Part shown: positions 53,122-62,278 of the stretch, piece after piece
Layout of the letters: each line of letters opens with the position of its first letter
Numbering within the stretch: position 1 is the stretch's first letter
Assembly (NCBI RefSeq): GCF_031085175.1
Contig: NZ_JAVHUY010000002.1
Location: forward strand, 1 to 64,000
Origin: Phytohabitans maris
GTDB lineage: Bacteria; Actinomycetota; Actinomycetes; Mycobacteriales; Micromonosporaceae
Direction: 5' to 3'
DNA: 64,000 nucleotides
The notes under the pieces: generated by a model
The model's input: only the letters and a program-made list of their open reading frames with translations
Told to the model about the DNA's origin: nothing
Databases searched by the model: none
Program-made: the position numbers and the translations under genes

Positions 53122-54342
53122 GTGACCCAGACCCGCACCGCGGCCCGCGCCGCGCGCACCCTCGCCAGCGAGCTGGCCCGCCACAACGGCCCCAAGTCGG
53201 GCCTCGTCGTCGGCGCGCACGGCCGCTCCGCCGTGCTGGCGGCCGCCATCGAGGGCATGCTGCCCGGCGACACACTCACCGTCGTTCCGGTGGCGGCGGC
53301 CGCGGTGGGCGCCCTCCGCGACCACATCGCGGCCCAGAGCCGGTGGGTGACCGAGCGGGTACGCGTGGCGGACTCGCTCGCCGAGGCGGATCCCGCCGAC
53401 GTGGTGATCGTCGCGGAGCCGCTGCGGGGCTCGGCCGAGGAGGCCCGGGCGACGGTCGAGGGCCTGACCAAGTACCTCGTGGACGGTGGTGTGCTCTCCG
53501 TGGCCACCGGGCTCAACGGTGGTGCCGCGGCCGAGCTCGACCGGCAGGCCGCGCTCTTCGGCGTCGGCTCCGACCTCGTGCTGCGCAACAACCCGCCGCT
53601 GCGCGTGCACCGGCTCCGCTTCACGGCGGCGGAGGCAGCGCTGGCCGGCCATGTCGCGCCGGCGTACCGGCCGTCGAGCGTGCCGCTGACCCGCACCATG
53701 CACATCGACTCCAACGGTGTGGCCGCCGCCGGCATCGCGCTCGGCCTGGCCGCGCTCACCCGGCTCGCCCGCCCCAAGTCACGCCTGTGGCTGGTACCGG
53801 CGCTGGCCGCGGCCCCGGTGGCGGCGTTCTTCCGCGACCCGCAGCGCGACGTGCCGGAGGACCGGTCGGCGGTCGTGGCGGCCAGCGACGGCAAGGTGCT
53901 CTCGGTCGAGCGGGTCCGCGACGACCGGTTCGGACCGGACGAGTTCCTGCGGGTGGCGGTCTTCCTGTCGGTGTTCGACGTGCACGTCAACCGCGCGCCG
54001 GTGGCCGGCCGGGTGGTCGACTACTTCGACACCGACGGCGGCTTCGCCGCGGCCATGCGGCCGGAGGCCGAGCACAACGTCGCGGCGTACACGGTGCTGG
54101 ACACCGCACACGGCACGGTGGTGGTCGCCCAGCGCACGGGCCTGGTGGCCCGCCGGATCGTGCAGCGCGCCCCGGTCGGCGCCCTGCTCGCCAAGGGCGA
54201 ACGCTTCGGCCTGATCCGCTTCGGCTCCAGGACCGACGTCTACCTGCCGGCCGGCGCCGCCGAGCCGCTGGTCGCCCCCGGCGATCGTGTACTCGGCGGC
54301 GCATCGGTCATCGCCCGCTGGACCCCTATCTCCGAGACCTGA
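53122..54342 (+). CDS. psd: phosphatidylserine decarboxylase with extra N-terminal domain
   Basis: A 406-aa protein. The C-terminal 220 residues are a Psd proenzyme: FFRDPQRDVP, AASDGKVLSVE, FLSVFDVHVNRAPV, and the self-cleavage site RFGSRTDVYLP, where the Ser becomes the pyruvoyl group. It makes phosphatidylethanolamine. Residues 1-170 resemble a Rossmann/methyltransferase-like fold (SGLVVGAHGRSAVLAAAIEG) not present in ordinary Psd. The GTG at 53122 lies 7 nt after TATGCT (53110-53115), so the mRNA is probably leaderless. Confidence 0.9.
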   Translation: MTQTRTAARAARTLASELARHNGPKSGLVVGAHGRSAVLAAAIEGMLPGDTLTVVPVAAAAVGALRDHIAAQSRWVTERVRVADSLAEADPADVVIVAEPLRGSAEEARATVEGLTKYLVDGGVLSVATGLNGGAAAELDRQAALFGVGSDLVLRNNPPLRVHRLRFTAAEAALAGHVAPAYRPSSVPLTRTMHIDSNGVAAAGIALGLAALTRLARPKSRLWLVPALAAAPVAAFFRDPQRDVPEDRSAVVAASDGKVLSVERVRDDRFGPDEFLRVAVFLSVFDVHVNRAPVAGRVVDYFDTDGGFAAAMRPEAEHNVAAYTVLDTAHGTVVVAQRTGLVARRIVQRAPVGALLAKGERFGLIRFGSRTDVYLPAGAAEPLVAPGDRVLGGASVIARWTPISET

Positions 54343-54372
54343 GCGACCGCGACGATCCCGCCCGAACCTGGT

Positions 54373-54420
54373 GATCGTGGTATTTGAGTGCCCCGCTGGG
54401 GGCAGCTACGTACCACGATC
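54373..54420. repeat. R3 hairpin repeat, copy b
   Basis: GATCGTGGTA (54373-54382) pairs with TACCACGATC (54411-54420). The right half, GGGCAGCTACGTACCACGATCT, matches the copy at 310-357 apart from one base. It lies 30 nt after the psd stop. Confidence 0.7.
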
Positions 54421-54635
54421 TGATTCCGCGACACGATGTCGATCACCTGCGGCTGGGGCTTACCCCTCGCTACCGCCGCGCGGGTTGTCCAGTGCCCCGT
54501 CTGTGCGTGCAGGTCGAGAGCTCCGCGCACGCATGACCGGGCCCGGCGGCGACAGCGCGAGGAACCCGGCGCGGACCCGGGCAGCGGAGAACGGTCGCGT
54601 GCGGGACCGACCTGGGCGGGCAGTGTGGTTGTGGA

Positions 54636-54750
54636 GCGCGGAGGGTGAGGCCGCGGGAACGCACCCCAAGAAAACGCTCCGCTGCGCTCCACGTTTCCCC
54701 GGGGACCCCGCGCAACGGTCCGGACCACCGCGGAGATCGCGGTAGCTCAA
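54636..54750 (+). repeat. R2 dispersed repeat, copy b
   Basis: This is the longest copy, running GCGCGGAGGGTGAGGCC to CGCGGTAGCTCAAAT, and is inverted relative to 41290-41387. An internal GCTGCGCTCC duplication makes it longer. It ends about 40 nt before the pssA stop. Confidence 0.75.
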
Positions 54751-54792
54751 ATATCAAATCGGAGCTGGGGTGGCGGGGGCCGCCACCCGCGG

Positions 54793-55758
54793 TCAGCTCG
54801 ACGAGACGGCGCCGGAGTGGCGCTGGCGGAGCCAGAGGACGGGGCCGCTGGCGACGTAGCAGACCACGATCGCGGCGAAGGTGAGGCGCGGGTCGACCAG
54901 GGCGCCCACGACCGGCAGCAGCCACAGCCACGGCGGCAGCTTGATCAGGCGGGCGATCTTGGCGTAGGGGAAGCTGGAGACCATCGCGAACGCCAGCAGC
55001 GTCACGCCGGCGAGCTGGGCGGCGCCCGACATGGGCAGCTCGATCAGCACGCCGACGGCGAGCACCGCCGCGACCATCGTGGTGGGCACGCCGCAGAAGA
55101 AGCGGCCGTCCTTGGGCGAGACGTTGAAGCGGGCCAGCCGGATCGCCGCGCACCCGGCGACCAGCGTGCAGCCGGCCGCCGCGGCAGCGGTGGGGACGGT
55201 GCCGGAGAGCGAGGCGTAGACGACCACGGGCGCGGCGAGGCCGAACGAGCACATGTCGGCCAGCGAGTCCATCTGCGCGCCGAACGGGCTGACCACGCCG
55301 AAGCGGCGGGCGAGCGCGCCGTCGAGGCCGTCGAACACCACGCAGGCGATCAGGCAGACGGCGGCCGTGCGGACGTCGCCCTGCATGGCCAGGAAGATGG
55401 CGAGCAGGCCGAGCGTGAGGCTGCTGAGGGTGCAGACGTTGACGATCACGAACTTGGCCCGGCGGGCGGGAGTGTGGTCGCCCGGCAGCAGCGGGATCGT
55501 CCCGCCGCTGGTGGCCGCGCCCGCGGGAGCCGGGCTCACCGGCAGGAGCGACTCGATCTCGTCGTCGGTCACCGGCTCGTAGTGGGTCGGCACGACAACC
55601 GTGGAGCCGGCGCTCGAATCCGGCCGGCGCCGGCCGACGCGGACCAGCAGCACCTGCCGGGCGAACGAGCCGCTGCGGCGCAAACGCCCTGCCCAGCGGC
55701 GCCCTCCGGGGCGTGGACTGTCTGTCGCACGACGCCGGCGCCAAGGGGCTCTCGGCAC
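54793..55758 (-). CDS. pssA: CDP-diacylglycerol-serine O-phosphatidyltransferase
   Basis: A 321-aa membrane enzyme making phosphatidylserine. The CDP-alcohol phosphatidyltransferase signature is complete: DGLDGALARRFG, then PFGAQMDSLAD. About seven membrane segments follow a 90-residue basic N-terminal tail. The GTG at 55758 with GGAGGG five bases upstream is chosen; ATG at 55770 and internal GTGs are alternatives. Its product is the substrate of Psd. In many actinobacteria psd and pssA form an operon, but here they converge. Confidence 0.88.
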   Translation of the reverse strand: MPRAPWRRRRATDSPRPGGRRWAGRLRRSGSFARQVLLVRVGRRRPDSSAGSTVVVPTHYEPVTDDEIESLLPVSPAPAGAATSGGTIPLLPGDHTPARRAKFVIVNVCTLSSLTLGLLAIFLAMQGDVRTAAVCLIACVVFDGLDGALARRFGVVSPFGAQMDSLADMCSFGLAAPVVVYASLSGTVPTAAAAAGCTLVAGCAAIRLARFNVSPKDGRFFCGVPTTMVAAVLAVGVLIELPMSGAAQLAGVTLLAFAMVSSFPYAKIARLIKLPPWLWLLPVVGALVDPRLTFAAIVVCYVASGPVLWLRQRHSGAVSSS

Positions 55759-56112
55759 GTATCCCTCCATGACCGGGTCGGTCTCCCCGCCGCCTCGACG
55801 GCCGCCCGGTCGCATGCGGCCTACACCATCGCACAGTCCGGCTGGCTTGGCGATAGCCGAGCGGATCTCCCGGAACGAACCCCTGGTAGGCGCGCCCGCG
55901 AAATTCGCAGCCTCACATTCTAGCCGGTGCCACCCAAACCGGTCGTCATACGCGACACCGCGGCGGCCGCCACGACGGTCAATGGCAGCGCGGCGGCTTC
56001 GTCCGGCGAGAACCACCTCGCCGCCACCGTCGAACCGCCGGCCGCTTCGGTCACGCGGGGAGGAGCACCCGCCCGACGCCGTCCCGGCAGACGCCGTAAG
56101 CGGCGATCCGCC
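55759..56112. other. intergenic region, pssA to Nudix gene
   Basis: Open frames on both strands here have no family pattern. The region should hold the pssA promoter on the minus strand. No strong hairpin or repeat was seen apart from short G+C-rich complementarity. Confidence 0.4.
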
Positions 56113-57057
56113 TCAAAGTCGGGCCGCGCGCATCGCTTCCGCCGTGACCTCGGTGAGCTCGTGCGCGGCCAGTGCGAACAGCTCGTCGCGGCCGAACCAG
56201 CGGGCCTCGGACGTCGAGCCGCCCACGTCTCCCACGCTGGGCGGGGCCGGTGCCTCGACGAGCACGCGATAGAACGCGCGCACGCCGTGCCAGTCGATCG
56301 GGTAACCCTCGGGGCCGAGCGAGGCGGCGTCGCGGTGGCTCGCCACGCCGAGCAGCTCGACCAGGCGCCCGGTCTGGCCGGTCTCCTCCAGCAGCTCGCG
56401 GATCAGCGCCGCGCCGGGCTGCTCGCCGTAGTCGGTGCCGCCGCCGGGCAGGTGCCAGCAGCCGGCGCCCGGGTAGCCCTCGGCGACCCTGGTGAGCAGC
56501 ACGCGGCCGGCCGGGTCGGTGGCCACCGCGTACGCCGCGAAGCGCTGCGCCCGGTGCAGCCCGTCCGGCCCGGGCACGGCGTAGAACGACGGGAAGTCGG
56601 GCGCCGCGTCCGGCCGCAGGTCGACCGCGGCTCCGGGCAGGCCCAGGGCAGCCGCGGTGAACGACCGGAGCGGAAGCCCCTTGGCCGCGTCGAGCGTCTG
56701 CCAGCGGGCCAGGTCGGTGGGCTGCCCGACGCGGTCGCAGAGCGTGCCGCCGCGGACGGTCACGTTGTAGATCAACCGGTCGGTGTGGATCGTGATGCCC
56801 CGGTGCGGCAGCGCCCGCATGTCGGCCAGCACGTCGCGCAGCCCGGTCACGCTCACCGAGAGGCCGGTCTCCGCGGCGGTCTCGCGGACGACCGTGTGGT
56901 TGGGATCCTCACCGTGGTCGACAGCGCCGCCGGGCAGCGACCACACCCCGGGGGTACCGGAGCGTGGCGAGGCGCGCACGAGCAGCACCTGCCCGTCGGA
57001 ATCGGACACGACGGCGTAGGCCGCGATCCTGCGAAGCGGCTCAAGTGCGGGGGTCAC
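56113..57057 (-). CDS. double-Nudix hydrolase
   Basis: A 314-aa protein with two Nudix domains in tandem. The second box is canonical (GGGTDYGEQ...RELLEETGQ, about residues 203-226). The first (GGAVDHGED...RETAAETGL, about 43-66) has Ala in place of one Glu of the REUXEE metal site, so it may bind metal weakly. Each half starts with an AAYAV...D..GRVLL strand pair, showing internal duplication. The substrate is unknown. The GTG start is at 57057. Confidence 0.85.
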   Translation of the reverse strand: MTPALEPLRRIAAYAVVSDSDGQVLLVRASPRSGTPGVWSLPGGAVDHGEDPNHTVVRETAAETGLSVSVTGLRDVLADMRALPHRGITIHTDRLIYNVTVRGGTLCDRVGQPTDLARWQTLDAAKGLPLRSFTAAALGLPGAAVDLRPDAAPDFPSFYAVPGPDGLHRAQRFAAYAVATDPAGRVLLTRVAEGYPGAGCWHLPGGGTDYGEQPGAALIRELLEETGQTGRLVELLGVASHRDAASLGPEGYPIDWHGVRAFYRVLVEAPAPPSVGDVGGSTSEARWFGRDELFALAAHELTEVTAEAMRAARL

Positions 57058-57201
57058 AGGGGGGCATTCTTCCCGAATGAGGTGACAAGTCTGTGACGCC
57101 AGTCAGATTCCTGACACATCACTGCCCATCCGGGAGGTATCAGGGTACTCATCCGGGCGCTCACCGAGGTCGCGGAACGTCTCCGGGCGGACCGTTGAGA
57201 C

Positions 57202-57444
57202 ATGACCGAAAACCCTCCTTACAAGCAGCTCAGGCGCCCCACCACCGACCGCGTCGTCGCGGGTGTGGCGAGCGGCCTCGGCCGGTACTTCAACGTGGAC
57301 CCGGTGCTCGTCCGCGTGGTCTTCGCGGTGGCGACCGTGCTCACCGCTGGGCTGGCCGCGCTCGCGTACCCGGTGATGTGGTTTCTGATGCCGGAAGAGC
57401 CCGCCGACGCGCCGGCCTGGCCGGCCCAGGGACCGACGCCCTGA
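57202..57444 (+). CDS. small PspC-domain protein
   Basis: An 80-aa protein that is nearly all PspC domain: LRRPTTDRVVAGVASGLGRYF, then VDPVLVRVVFAVATVLTAGLAALAYPVMWFLMP, which is one membrane hairpin or segment. Such stand-alone PspC proteins sit in the membrane and are tied to envelope stress. Its stop codon directly abuts the guaA stop with no gap between the convergent genes. Confidence 0.88.
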   Translation: MTENPPYKQLRRPTTDRVVAGVASGLGRYFNVDPVLVRVVFAVATVLTAGLAALAYPVMWFLMPEEPADAPAWPAQGPTP

Positions 57445-58998
57445 TCACTCCCACTCGATCGTGCCCGGGGGCTTGCTGGTCACGTCCAGCACCACGCGGT
57501 TGACCTCGGGCACCTCGTTGGTGATGCGGGTGGAGATCCGGGCGATCAGGTCGTACGGCAGGCGGGACCAGTCGGCCGTCATCGCGTCTTCGCTGGAGAC
57601 CGGGCGCAGGACGACCGGGTGGCCGTACGTGCGGCCGTCGCCCTGCACGCCCACCGACCGCACGTCGGCGAGCAGCACGACCGGAAACTGCCAGACGTCG
57701 CGGTCGAGCCCGGCCGCGGTGAGCTCCGTGCGGGCGATCAGGTCGGCGGCGCGGAGCACCGCCAGCCGCTCGGCCGAGACCGCGCCGATGATCCGGATCG
57801 CCAGCCCCGGCCCCGGGAACGGGTGCCGCCACACCATCGCCTCGGGCAGCCCGAGCGAGAGCCCCAGCTGCCGTACCTCGTCCTTGAAGAGCGTTCGCAG
57901 CGGCTCGACCAGCGCAAACTTGAGGTCCTCGGGGAGCCCGCCGACGTTGTGGTGCGACTTGATGTTGGCCGTGCCGGTGCCGCCACCGGACTCGACGACG
58001 TCGGGGTAGAGCGTCCCCTGTACCAGGAACTCGACGTCACCGGCCGCCGCGACCTCCCGCGCGGCGGCCTCGAACACCCGGATGAACTCCCGCCCGATGA
58101 TCTTGCGCTTGGCCTCCGGGTCGGTGACCCCGTCGAGCGCGGCGAGGAAGCGGCCGGCGGCGTCGACCACCTTGAGCTTGATGCCGGTGGCCGCCACGTA
58201 GTCCTGCTCGACCTGCTCGGCCTCGCCCGCGCGCAGCAGCCCGTGGTCGACGAAGACGCAGGTCAGCTGGTCACCGACCGCCTTGTGTACGAGCGCGGCG
58301 GCCACCGCGCTGTCGACACCGCCGGAGAGAGCGCAGATGACCTCCTTGTCGCCCACCTTCTCCCGGATGGCCGCCACCTGGTCGTCGATGATGTTGCCCA
58401 TCGTCCAGGTCGGCTCGATGCCGGCGATGTCGTACAGGAAGCGGGTCAGCATCGCCTGCCCGTGCGCGGTGTGCGCCACCTCCGGGTGGAACTGCACGCC
58501 CGCCCGCCGGCCCGCCACGTCTTCGAAGGCGGCCACGGGAGCGCCCGGCGACCCCGCGGTCACCGCGAAGCCCGCCGGTGCGCCGGTCACGCAGTCGCCG
58601 TGGCTCATCCAGACCGAGAGCTCGGCCGGCAGGTCGTGCAGCAGCACACTGGCCCCCGGGCGGACGGCGAGCGTCGTACCGCCGAACTCACGCTGCCCGG
58701 TGTGCGCGACGGTGCCGCCGAGCGCCTGCGCCATCGCCTGGAAGCCGTAGCAGATGCCGAGGACCGGCACGCCGGCGTCGAAGAGCTTGGCGTCGACCTG
58801 CGGCGCGCCCGGCTCGTACACGCTGGAGGGGCCGCCGGAGAGGATGATCGCCGCCGGGTCCTTGGCCAGCATCTCGGCCACGGGCATCGAGTGCGGCACG
58901 ATCTCCGAGTAGACCTTGGCCTCCCGCACCCGGCGGGCAATCAGCTGGGCGTACTGGGCCCCGAAGTCGACAACCAGTACCGGACGCGGTGTGCTCAT
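57445..58998 (-). CDS. guaA: GMP synthase, glutamine-hydrolysing
   Basis: A 517-aa GuaA converting XMP to GMP. The N-terminal class I amidotransferase domain has the nucleophile in GICYGFQAM and the His-Glu pair in [10 protein letters not shown]. The ATP-pyrophosphatase domain has the P-loop [11 protein letters not shown], and the C-terminal dimerisation domain ends with the conserved [13 protein letters not shown]. The start is the ATG at 58998. The DUF4276 remnant ends three bases upstream of it. Confidence 0.96.
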   Translation of the reverse strand: MSTPRPVLVVDFGAQYAQLIARRVREAKVYSEIVPHSMPVAEMLAKDPAAIILSGGPSSVYEPGAPQVDAKLFDAGVPVLGICYGFQAMAQALGGTVAHTGQREFGGTTLAVRPGASVLLHDLPAELSVWMSHGDCVTGAPAGFAVTAGSPGAPVAAFEDVAGRRAGVQFHPEVAHTAHGQAMLTRFLYDIAGIEPTWTMGNIIDDQVAAIREKVGDKEVICALSGGVDSAVAAALVHKAVGDQLTCVFVDHGLLRAGEAEQVEQDYVAATGIKLKVVDAAGRFLAALDGVTDPEAKRKIIGREFIRVFEAAAREVAAAGDVEFLVQGTLYPDVVESGGGTGTANIKSHHNVGGLPEDLKFALVEPLRTLFKDEVRQLGLSLGLPEAMVWRHPFPGPGLAIRIIGAVSAERLAVLRAADLIARTELTAAGLDRDVWQFPVVLLADVRSVGVQGDGRTYGHPVVLRPVSSEDAMTADWSRLPYDLIARISTRITNEVPEVNRVVLDVTSKPPGTIEWE

Positions 58999-59001
58999 GT
59001 A

Positions 59002-59428
59002 TCAAGAGCGTACGTGCTCCTCCAGCCGAACCAACCAGGAGTCCAGGTGAGGGCACTGTGCACGGAGAACGGCCAGGCCGAGTTCTTCGATCACCAGGGG
59101 TCCATGAAGTGTCTTCGACGTGCGTCACCCGCTCGTACGCACCGGCCTCCGGCCGGTCCGACATGCCCGGCGCGTCCGACGGAAGTCCGTAGTAGTCGAT
59201 GAACGTCGTCACGACATCGAAGTTGGATCCCAGTAGAAGCCGCAGGTCGCGCTGGATACGTGGCCAATGGCTGACGCCGCCCCGGTACTTGCCCCCGCTC
59301 GCCGGCCGTTTGGTCTCCAGGATCGAAATGCTGACCGAGCCCCCCAGGGATTCGAGGTGTGGCCGCAGCACCCGGTCCGCGATGATCTCCTCGGTCTGGC
59401 CCTCGACCAGGAAGTGAACGCGGCGCAC
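59002..59428 (-). pseudogene. decayed DUF4276 family gene
   Basis: The first 80 or so codons from the GTG at 59428 read a good DUF4276 N-terminus (VHFLVEGQTEE, GGVSHWPRI, TTFIDYYGLPSDAPG, RVTHVED). The frame then runs on without family similarity. A different frame gives a typical DUF4276 C-terminus (PLVIEELGLAVLRAQC, LDSWLVRLEEHV) ending at the TGA at 59002. The middle, including the usual HEFE-type block, is missing. This indicates an internal deletion with a frame change. It was coupled to the AAA ATPase, whose stop is one base away. Confidence 0.75.
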
Positions 59429-59429
59429 C

Positions 59430-60479
59430 TCAGGCCACCTCGCGCCTGGGCCGCCCCCCGATGAGGTTCTTCTGCCACAGTTCACCGAGGGAGTACTCGT
59501 CGAGCCAGGCGGTGAGCCGATCCGGACTCGGACGGCGGAAGACCGAACTGCCATCCTCGCGCTCGACGACTATCAAATCTTCGAGCGACAGCTGGTCGAT
59601 CAGCGTCACCGACTGTGTCGCGACGACGACCTGGCTCTCCGCGGATGCGGCCCGGAGCATCTCGGCCAGCTGCACGATGGCGAAGGGGTGCAATCCCAGC
59701 TCCGGTTCGTCGAGCGCGACGAGGTGTGGCAGATCAGGGGAGAGCAGAAGGGTGGCGAGACAGATAAAGCGCAGCGTTCCGTCGGACAGCTGATGCGCGG
59801 AGAAGACCGTGTCCGAGTCGACCTGACGCCACCTGAGGCGAATCTCGTCCGTTCGCTCCGGTTCGAGTACGAAATCACGAAAGAACGGCGCGACTCGCCT
59901 GACCGACTCAGAGATCTCGCGATAGACCGCGGGCCGGTTTTCCTGCAGCCGCCAGAGCAGTGCGGCGAGGTTTCCAGCGTCCGACTGGAGACGAAGGTTG
60001 TCGGCCGTCGGCCCAAACTGCTTCACCGGCGCACTCGCGCTTGTGTCATGGAAGTGATAGACGCGAACTCCGCGAAGCAGGTGGACGACGTCCCCATCGT
60101 CCCGGGCGTCCAATATCGACTCGTAGTGACCACCGCCGGTACCAAGGGTCTCGTCCCGGTTCGTGATCCGTTCGTCCTGGAAGATCAGCCGTTCGTCGAC
60201 GGTGCGCCGAAGGACTGCTTCATATCGCACTCCCAGCGACTCCACCTTGAGCGTGAGCTTCTCGGCCCGGGGCTTGTGCAGGAGTGCGGATGGTCCCCCG
60301 TTGATTCCGACGTAAAGTTGCAGATCTTTGTCGACGATCCTGCCAAGCAACTCCAGCGCTCGTACGAAGTTGCTCTTTCCGGCGCCGTTGGCCCCGACGA
60401 GGACGTTCAGCGGGCGCAGCCGTACGTCTGCATCCCGGATGGAGGTGTATCCAGCAACGGTCACGGCGTCGATCCGCAT
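59430..60479 (-). CDS. AAA ATPase, RecF/OLD-like (AAA_21 type)
   Basis: A 349-aa SMC-like ATPase. Walker A is VGANGAGKSNF (about residues 32-42), the signature is in HQLSDGTLRF, Walker B is LVALDEPELGLHP and the switch is VVVATQSVTLID. Such ATPases are often encoded with DUF4276 or other Toprim-like partners, and several such pairs act in phage defence. Here the partner gene is broken, so the pair is probably no longer functional, though the ATPase frame is intact. Its base composition is slightly less G+C-rich than its neighbours. Confidence 0.85.
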   Translation of the reverse strand: MRIDAVTVAGYTSIRDADVRLRPLNVLVGANGAGKSNFVRALELLGRIVDKDLQLYVGINGGPSALLHKPRAEKLTLKVESLGVRYEAVLRRTVDERLIFQDERITNRDETLGTGGGHYESILDARDDGDVVHLLRGVRVYHFHDTSASAPVKQFGPTADNLRLQSDAGNLAALLWRLQENRPAVYREISESVRRVAPFFRDFVLEPERTDEIRLRWRQVDSDTVFSAHQLSDGTLRFICLATLLLSPDLPHLVALDEPELGLHPFAIVQLAEMLRAASAESQVVVATQSVTLIDQLSLEDLIVVEREDGSSVFRRPSPDRLTAWLDEYSLGELWQKNLIGGRPRREVA

Positions 60480-60515
60480 GCGCCCACTGTACGGGCGTCT
60501 TTGGCGCCCACTGCC

Positions 60516-62234
60516 TCACCGGCGCAGCGCGGCGGGGGCGTGTGCCGGCACGGCGGGTGTCGCCGGTGCCACTGGCGCGAGGCGCTCGTACGGCGCGCCG
60601 AGCGGGGGGCGGGGGTCGGGGTCGCCCTTGTTGGGCCAGAGCGACACCGCGCGCTCGGCCTGGGCCGTGATGGTCAGTGACGGGTTGACGCCCAGGTTGG
60701 CGGCGACCGCGGCGCCGTCGACGACGTGCAGGCCGGGGTGGCCGAAGACCCGGTGGTACGCGTCGACCACGCCGTCGGCGGGGGTGGCGCCGATCGCCGC
60801 GCCGCCGAGGATGTGGGCGGTCATCGGGACGTTGAACGCGTCCGTCACCGCGCCGCCCGGGATGCCGCCGATCTCCTCGGCCAAGAGTCGAACCGCCTGG
60901 TTGCCGGCCGGGATCCAGGTCGGGTTGGGCGCGCCGTGCCCCTGGGTCGTGCGGAGCCGCCCGCGTTTGTACTGGGTCGTCAGCGAGTTGTCGACCGACT
61001 GCATGACCAGCGCGATCACCGTACGGCTGGACCAGTCGCGGACGGAGAGCAGCCGCAGGTACGTGAGCGGGTGTGCGGCCATCGTGGCCAGCCACCGCAG
61101 CGGGCGGCGGGGGCCGCCGTCGACCAGCGCGGACTGGAGGAAGCCCATCACGTTCGAGCCGCGGCCGTAGCGCACCGGCTCGATGTGCGTCTGCTCGTCC
61201 GGGTGGAACGAGCTGGTGATCGCCGCGCCCTCGGTGAAGTCGAGCCCGCGCCGCCGCGCCGCCGGGCGCAGCACGCCGGCGCCGAGGATCGCCTCGGAGT
61301 TGGTACGGGTCAGTGCGCCGACCCGGTCGGAGAGGTGGGGCAGCGCCCCGGAAGCCTTCATCGCGTGCAGCAGCCGCTGGGTGCCGAGCGCCCCGGCCGC
61401 GAAGATCACCTGGTCGGCCTCGAAGACCCGCCGGCCCCGGCGCGGCCACGCCCCCGTGCGTACCGTCTCGATCCGGTAGCCCGACCCCGACGGCCGCACC
61501 GCTGCCGCGGTGGTCAGGGGGTGCACCTCGACGCCCAGCCGCTCGGCGAGCCAGAGGTAGTTCTTGACCAGCGTGTTCTTGGCGCCGTGCCGGCAGCCGG
61601 TCATGCAGGAGCCGCAGTGCACGCAGCCGGTGCGGGCCGGGCCGGCGCCGCCGAAATACGGGTCGGCGACCGTCTGCCCCGGCCGCCCGATGTGGACGCC
61701 GACGGGCGTGGCGTGGAAGGTGTGCCCGACCCCCATCCGCTCGGCCACCGCGCGCATCGCGCGGTCCGCGGCGGTCTCATGGGGGTACGTGGTGACGCCG
61801 AGCATCCGCTTGGCCTGGTCGTAGTGCGGGGCGAGCTCGGCACGCCAGTCGGTGATGCCGGCCCACTGCGGGTCGTCGTAGAAGGCGGGCATCGGCTCGT
61901 AGAGGGTGTTGGCGTAGTTGAGCGACCCGCCGCCCACCCCGGCGCCGGAGAGCACCAGCACGCCCGCGCCGGCCTGCCCGCGGGCCGAGCGGAGCAGCGT
62001 GATCCGCTGGATGCCGAAGCAGCCCAGTGCGGGGGCCCAGAGGAAGCGGCGGGCGCGCCACGAGGTCTGCGGAAACTCGCCGTCCGCGAAGCGCCGCCCG
62101 GCCTCCAGCACAGCGACCGAGTAGCCCTTCTCCGCGAGGCGCAGCGCGGCGACGCTCCCGCCGAAACCGGAGCCGATCACCACGACGTCGTAGCGCTCAG
62201 CCGCATCAAGGCCCATGGACGCATCATTACTCAT
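60516..62234 (-). CDS. GMC-family FAD oxidoreductase, cholesterol-oxidase-like (ChoD-like)
   Basis: A 572-aa GMC oxidoreductase. The FAD Rossmann motif is VVVIGSGFGGSVAALRLAE at residues 18-36. LSGAGVGGGSLNYANTL is the GMC signature. A Cys-rich segment CVHCGSCMTGCRHGAKNT lies near residue 205, and the C-terminal VVDGAAVAANLGVNPSLTI is conserved. M. tuberculosis ChoD (Rv3409c) belongs to this branch and is also in the gua gene neighbourhood. The true substrate, a sterol or other alcohol, is unknown. The ATG at 62234 is used, with 62216 as the alternative. Confidence 0.85.
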   Translation of the reverse strand: MSNDASMGLDAAERYDVVVIGSGFGGSVAALRLAEKGYSVAVLEAGRRFADGEFPQTSWRARRFLWAPALGCFGIQRITLLRSARGQAGAGVLVLSGAGVGGGSLNYANTLYEPMPAFYDDPQWAGITDWRAELAPHYDQAKRMLGVTTYPHETAADRAMRAVAERMGVGHTFHATPVGVHIGRPGQTVADPYFGGAGPARTGCVHCGSCMTGCRHGAKNTLVKNYLWLAERLGVEVHPLTTAAAVRPSGSGYRIETVRTGAWPRRGRRVFEADQVIFAAGALGTQRLLHAMKASGALPHLSDRVGALTRTNSEAILGAGVLRPAARRRGLDFTEGAAITSSFHPDEQTHIEPVRYGRGSNVMGFLQSALVDGGPRRPLRWLATMAAHPLTYLRLLSVRDWSSRTVIALVMQSVDNSLTTQYKRGRLRTTQGHGAPNPTWIPAGNQAVRLLAEEIGGIPGGAVTDAFNVPMTAHILGGAAIGATPADGVVDAYHRVFGHPGLHVVDGAAVAANLGVNPSLTITAQAERAVSLWPNKGDPDPRPPLGAPYERLAPVAPATPAVPAHAPAALRR

Positions 62235-62278
62235 GAGTAGCTAGCACACCAGAGCACGACCGGGCACGATGCCACTCT

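Larger units (their letters stand above)
54343..54792. other. repeat-rich spacer between psd and pssA
   Basis: No gene was recognised. The spacer holds R3 copy b, R2 copy b and a G+C-rich stretch between them with short dyads. The two flanking genes converge on it. Confidence 0.6.

Noticed and set aside
55927-57096. 389-aa plus-strand open frame opposite the Nudix gene
   Set aside because: It is a shadow frame. The minus strand has two Nudix boxes, and the plus frame has no motif.
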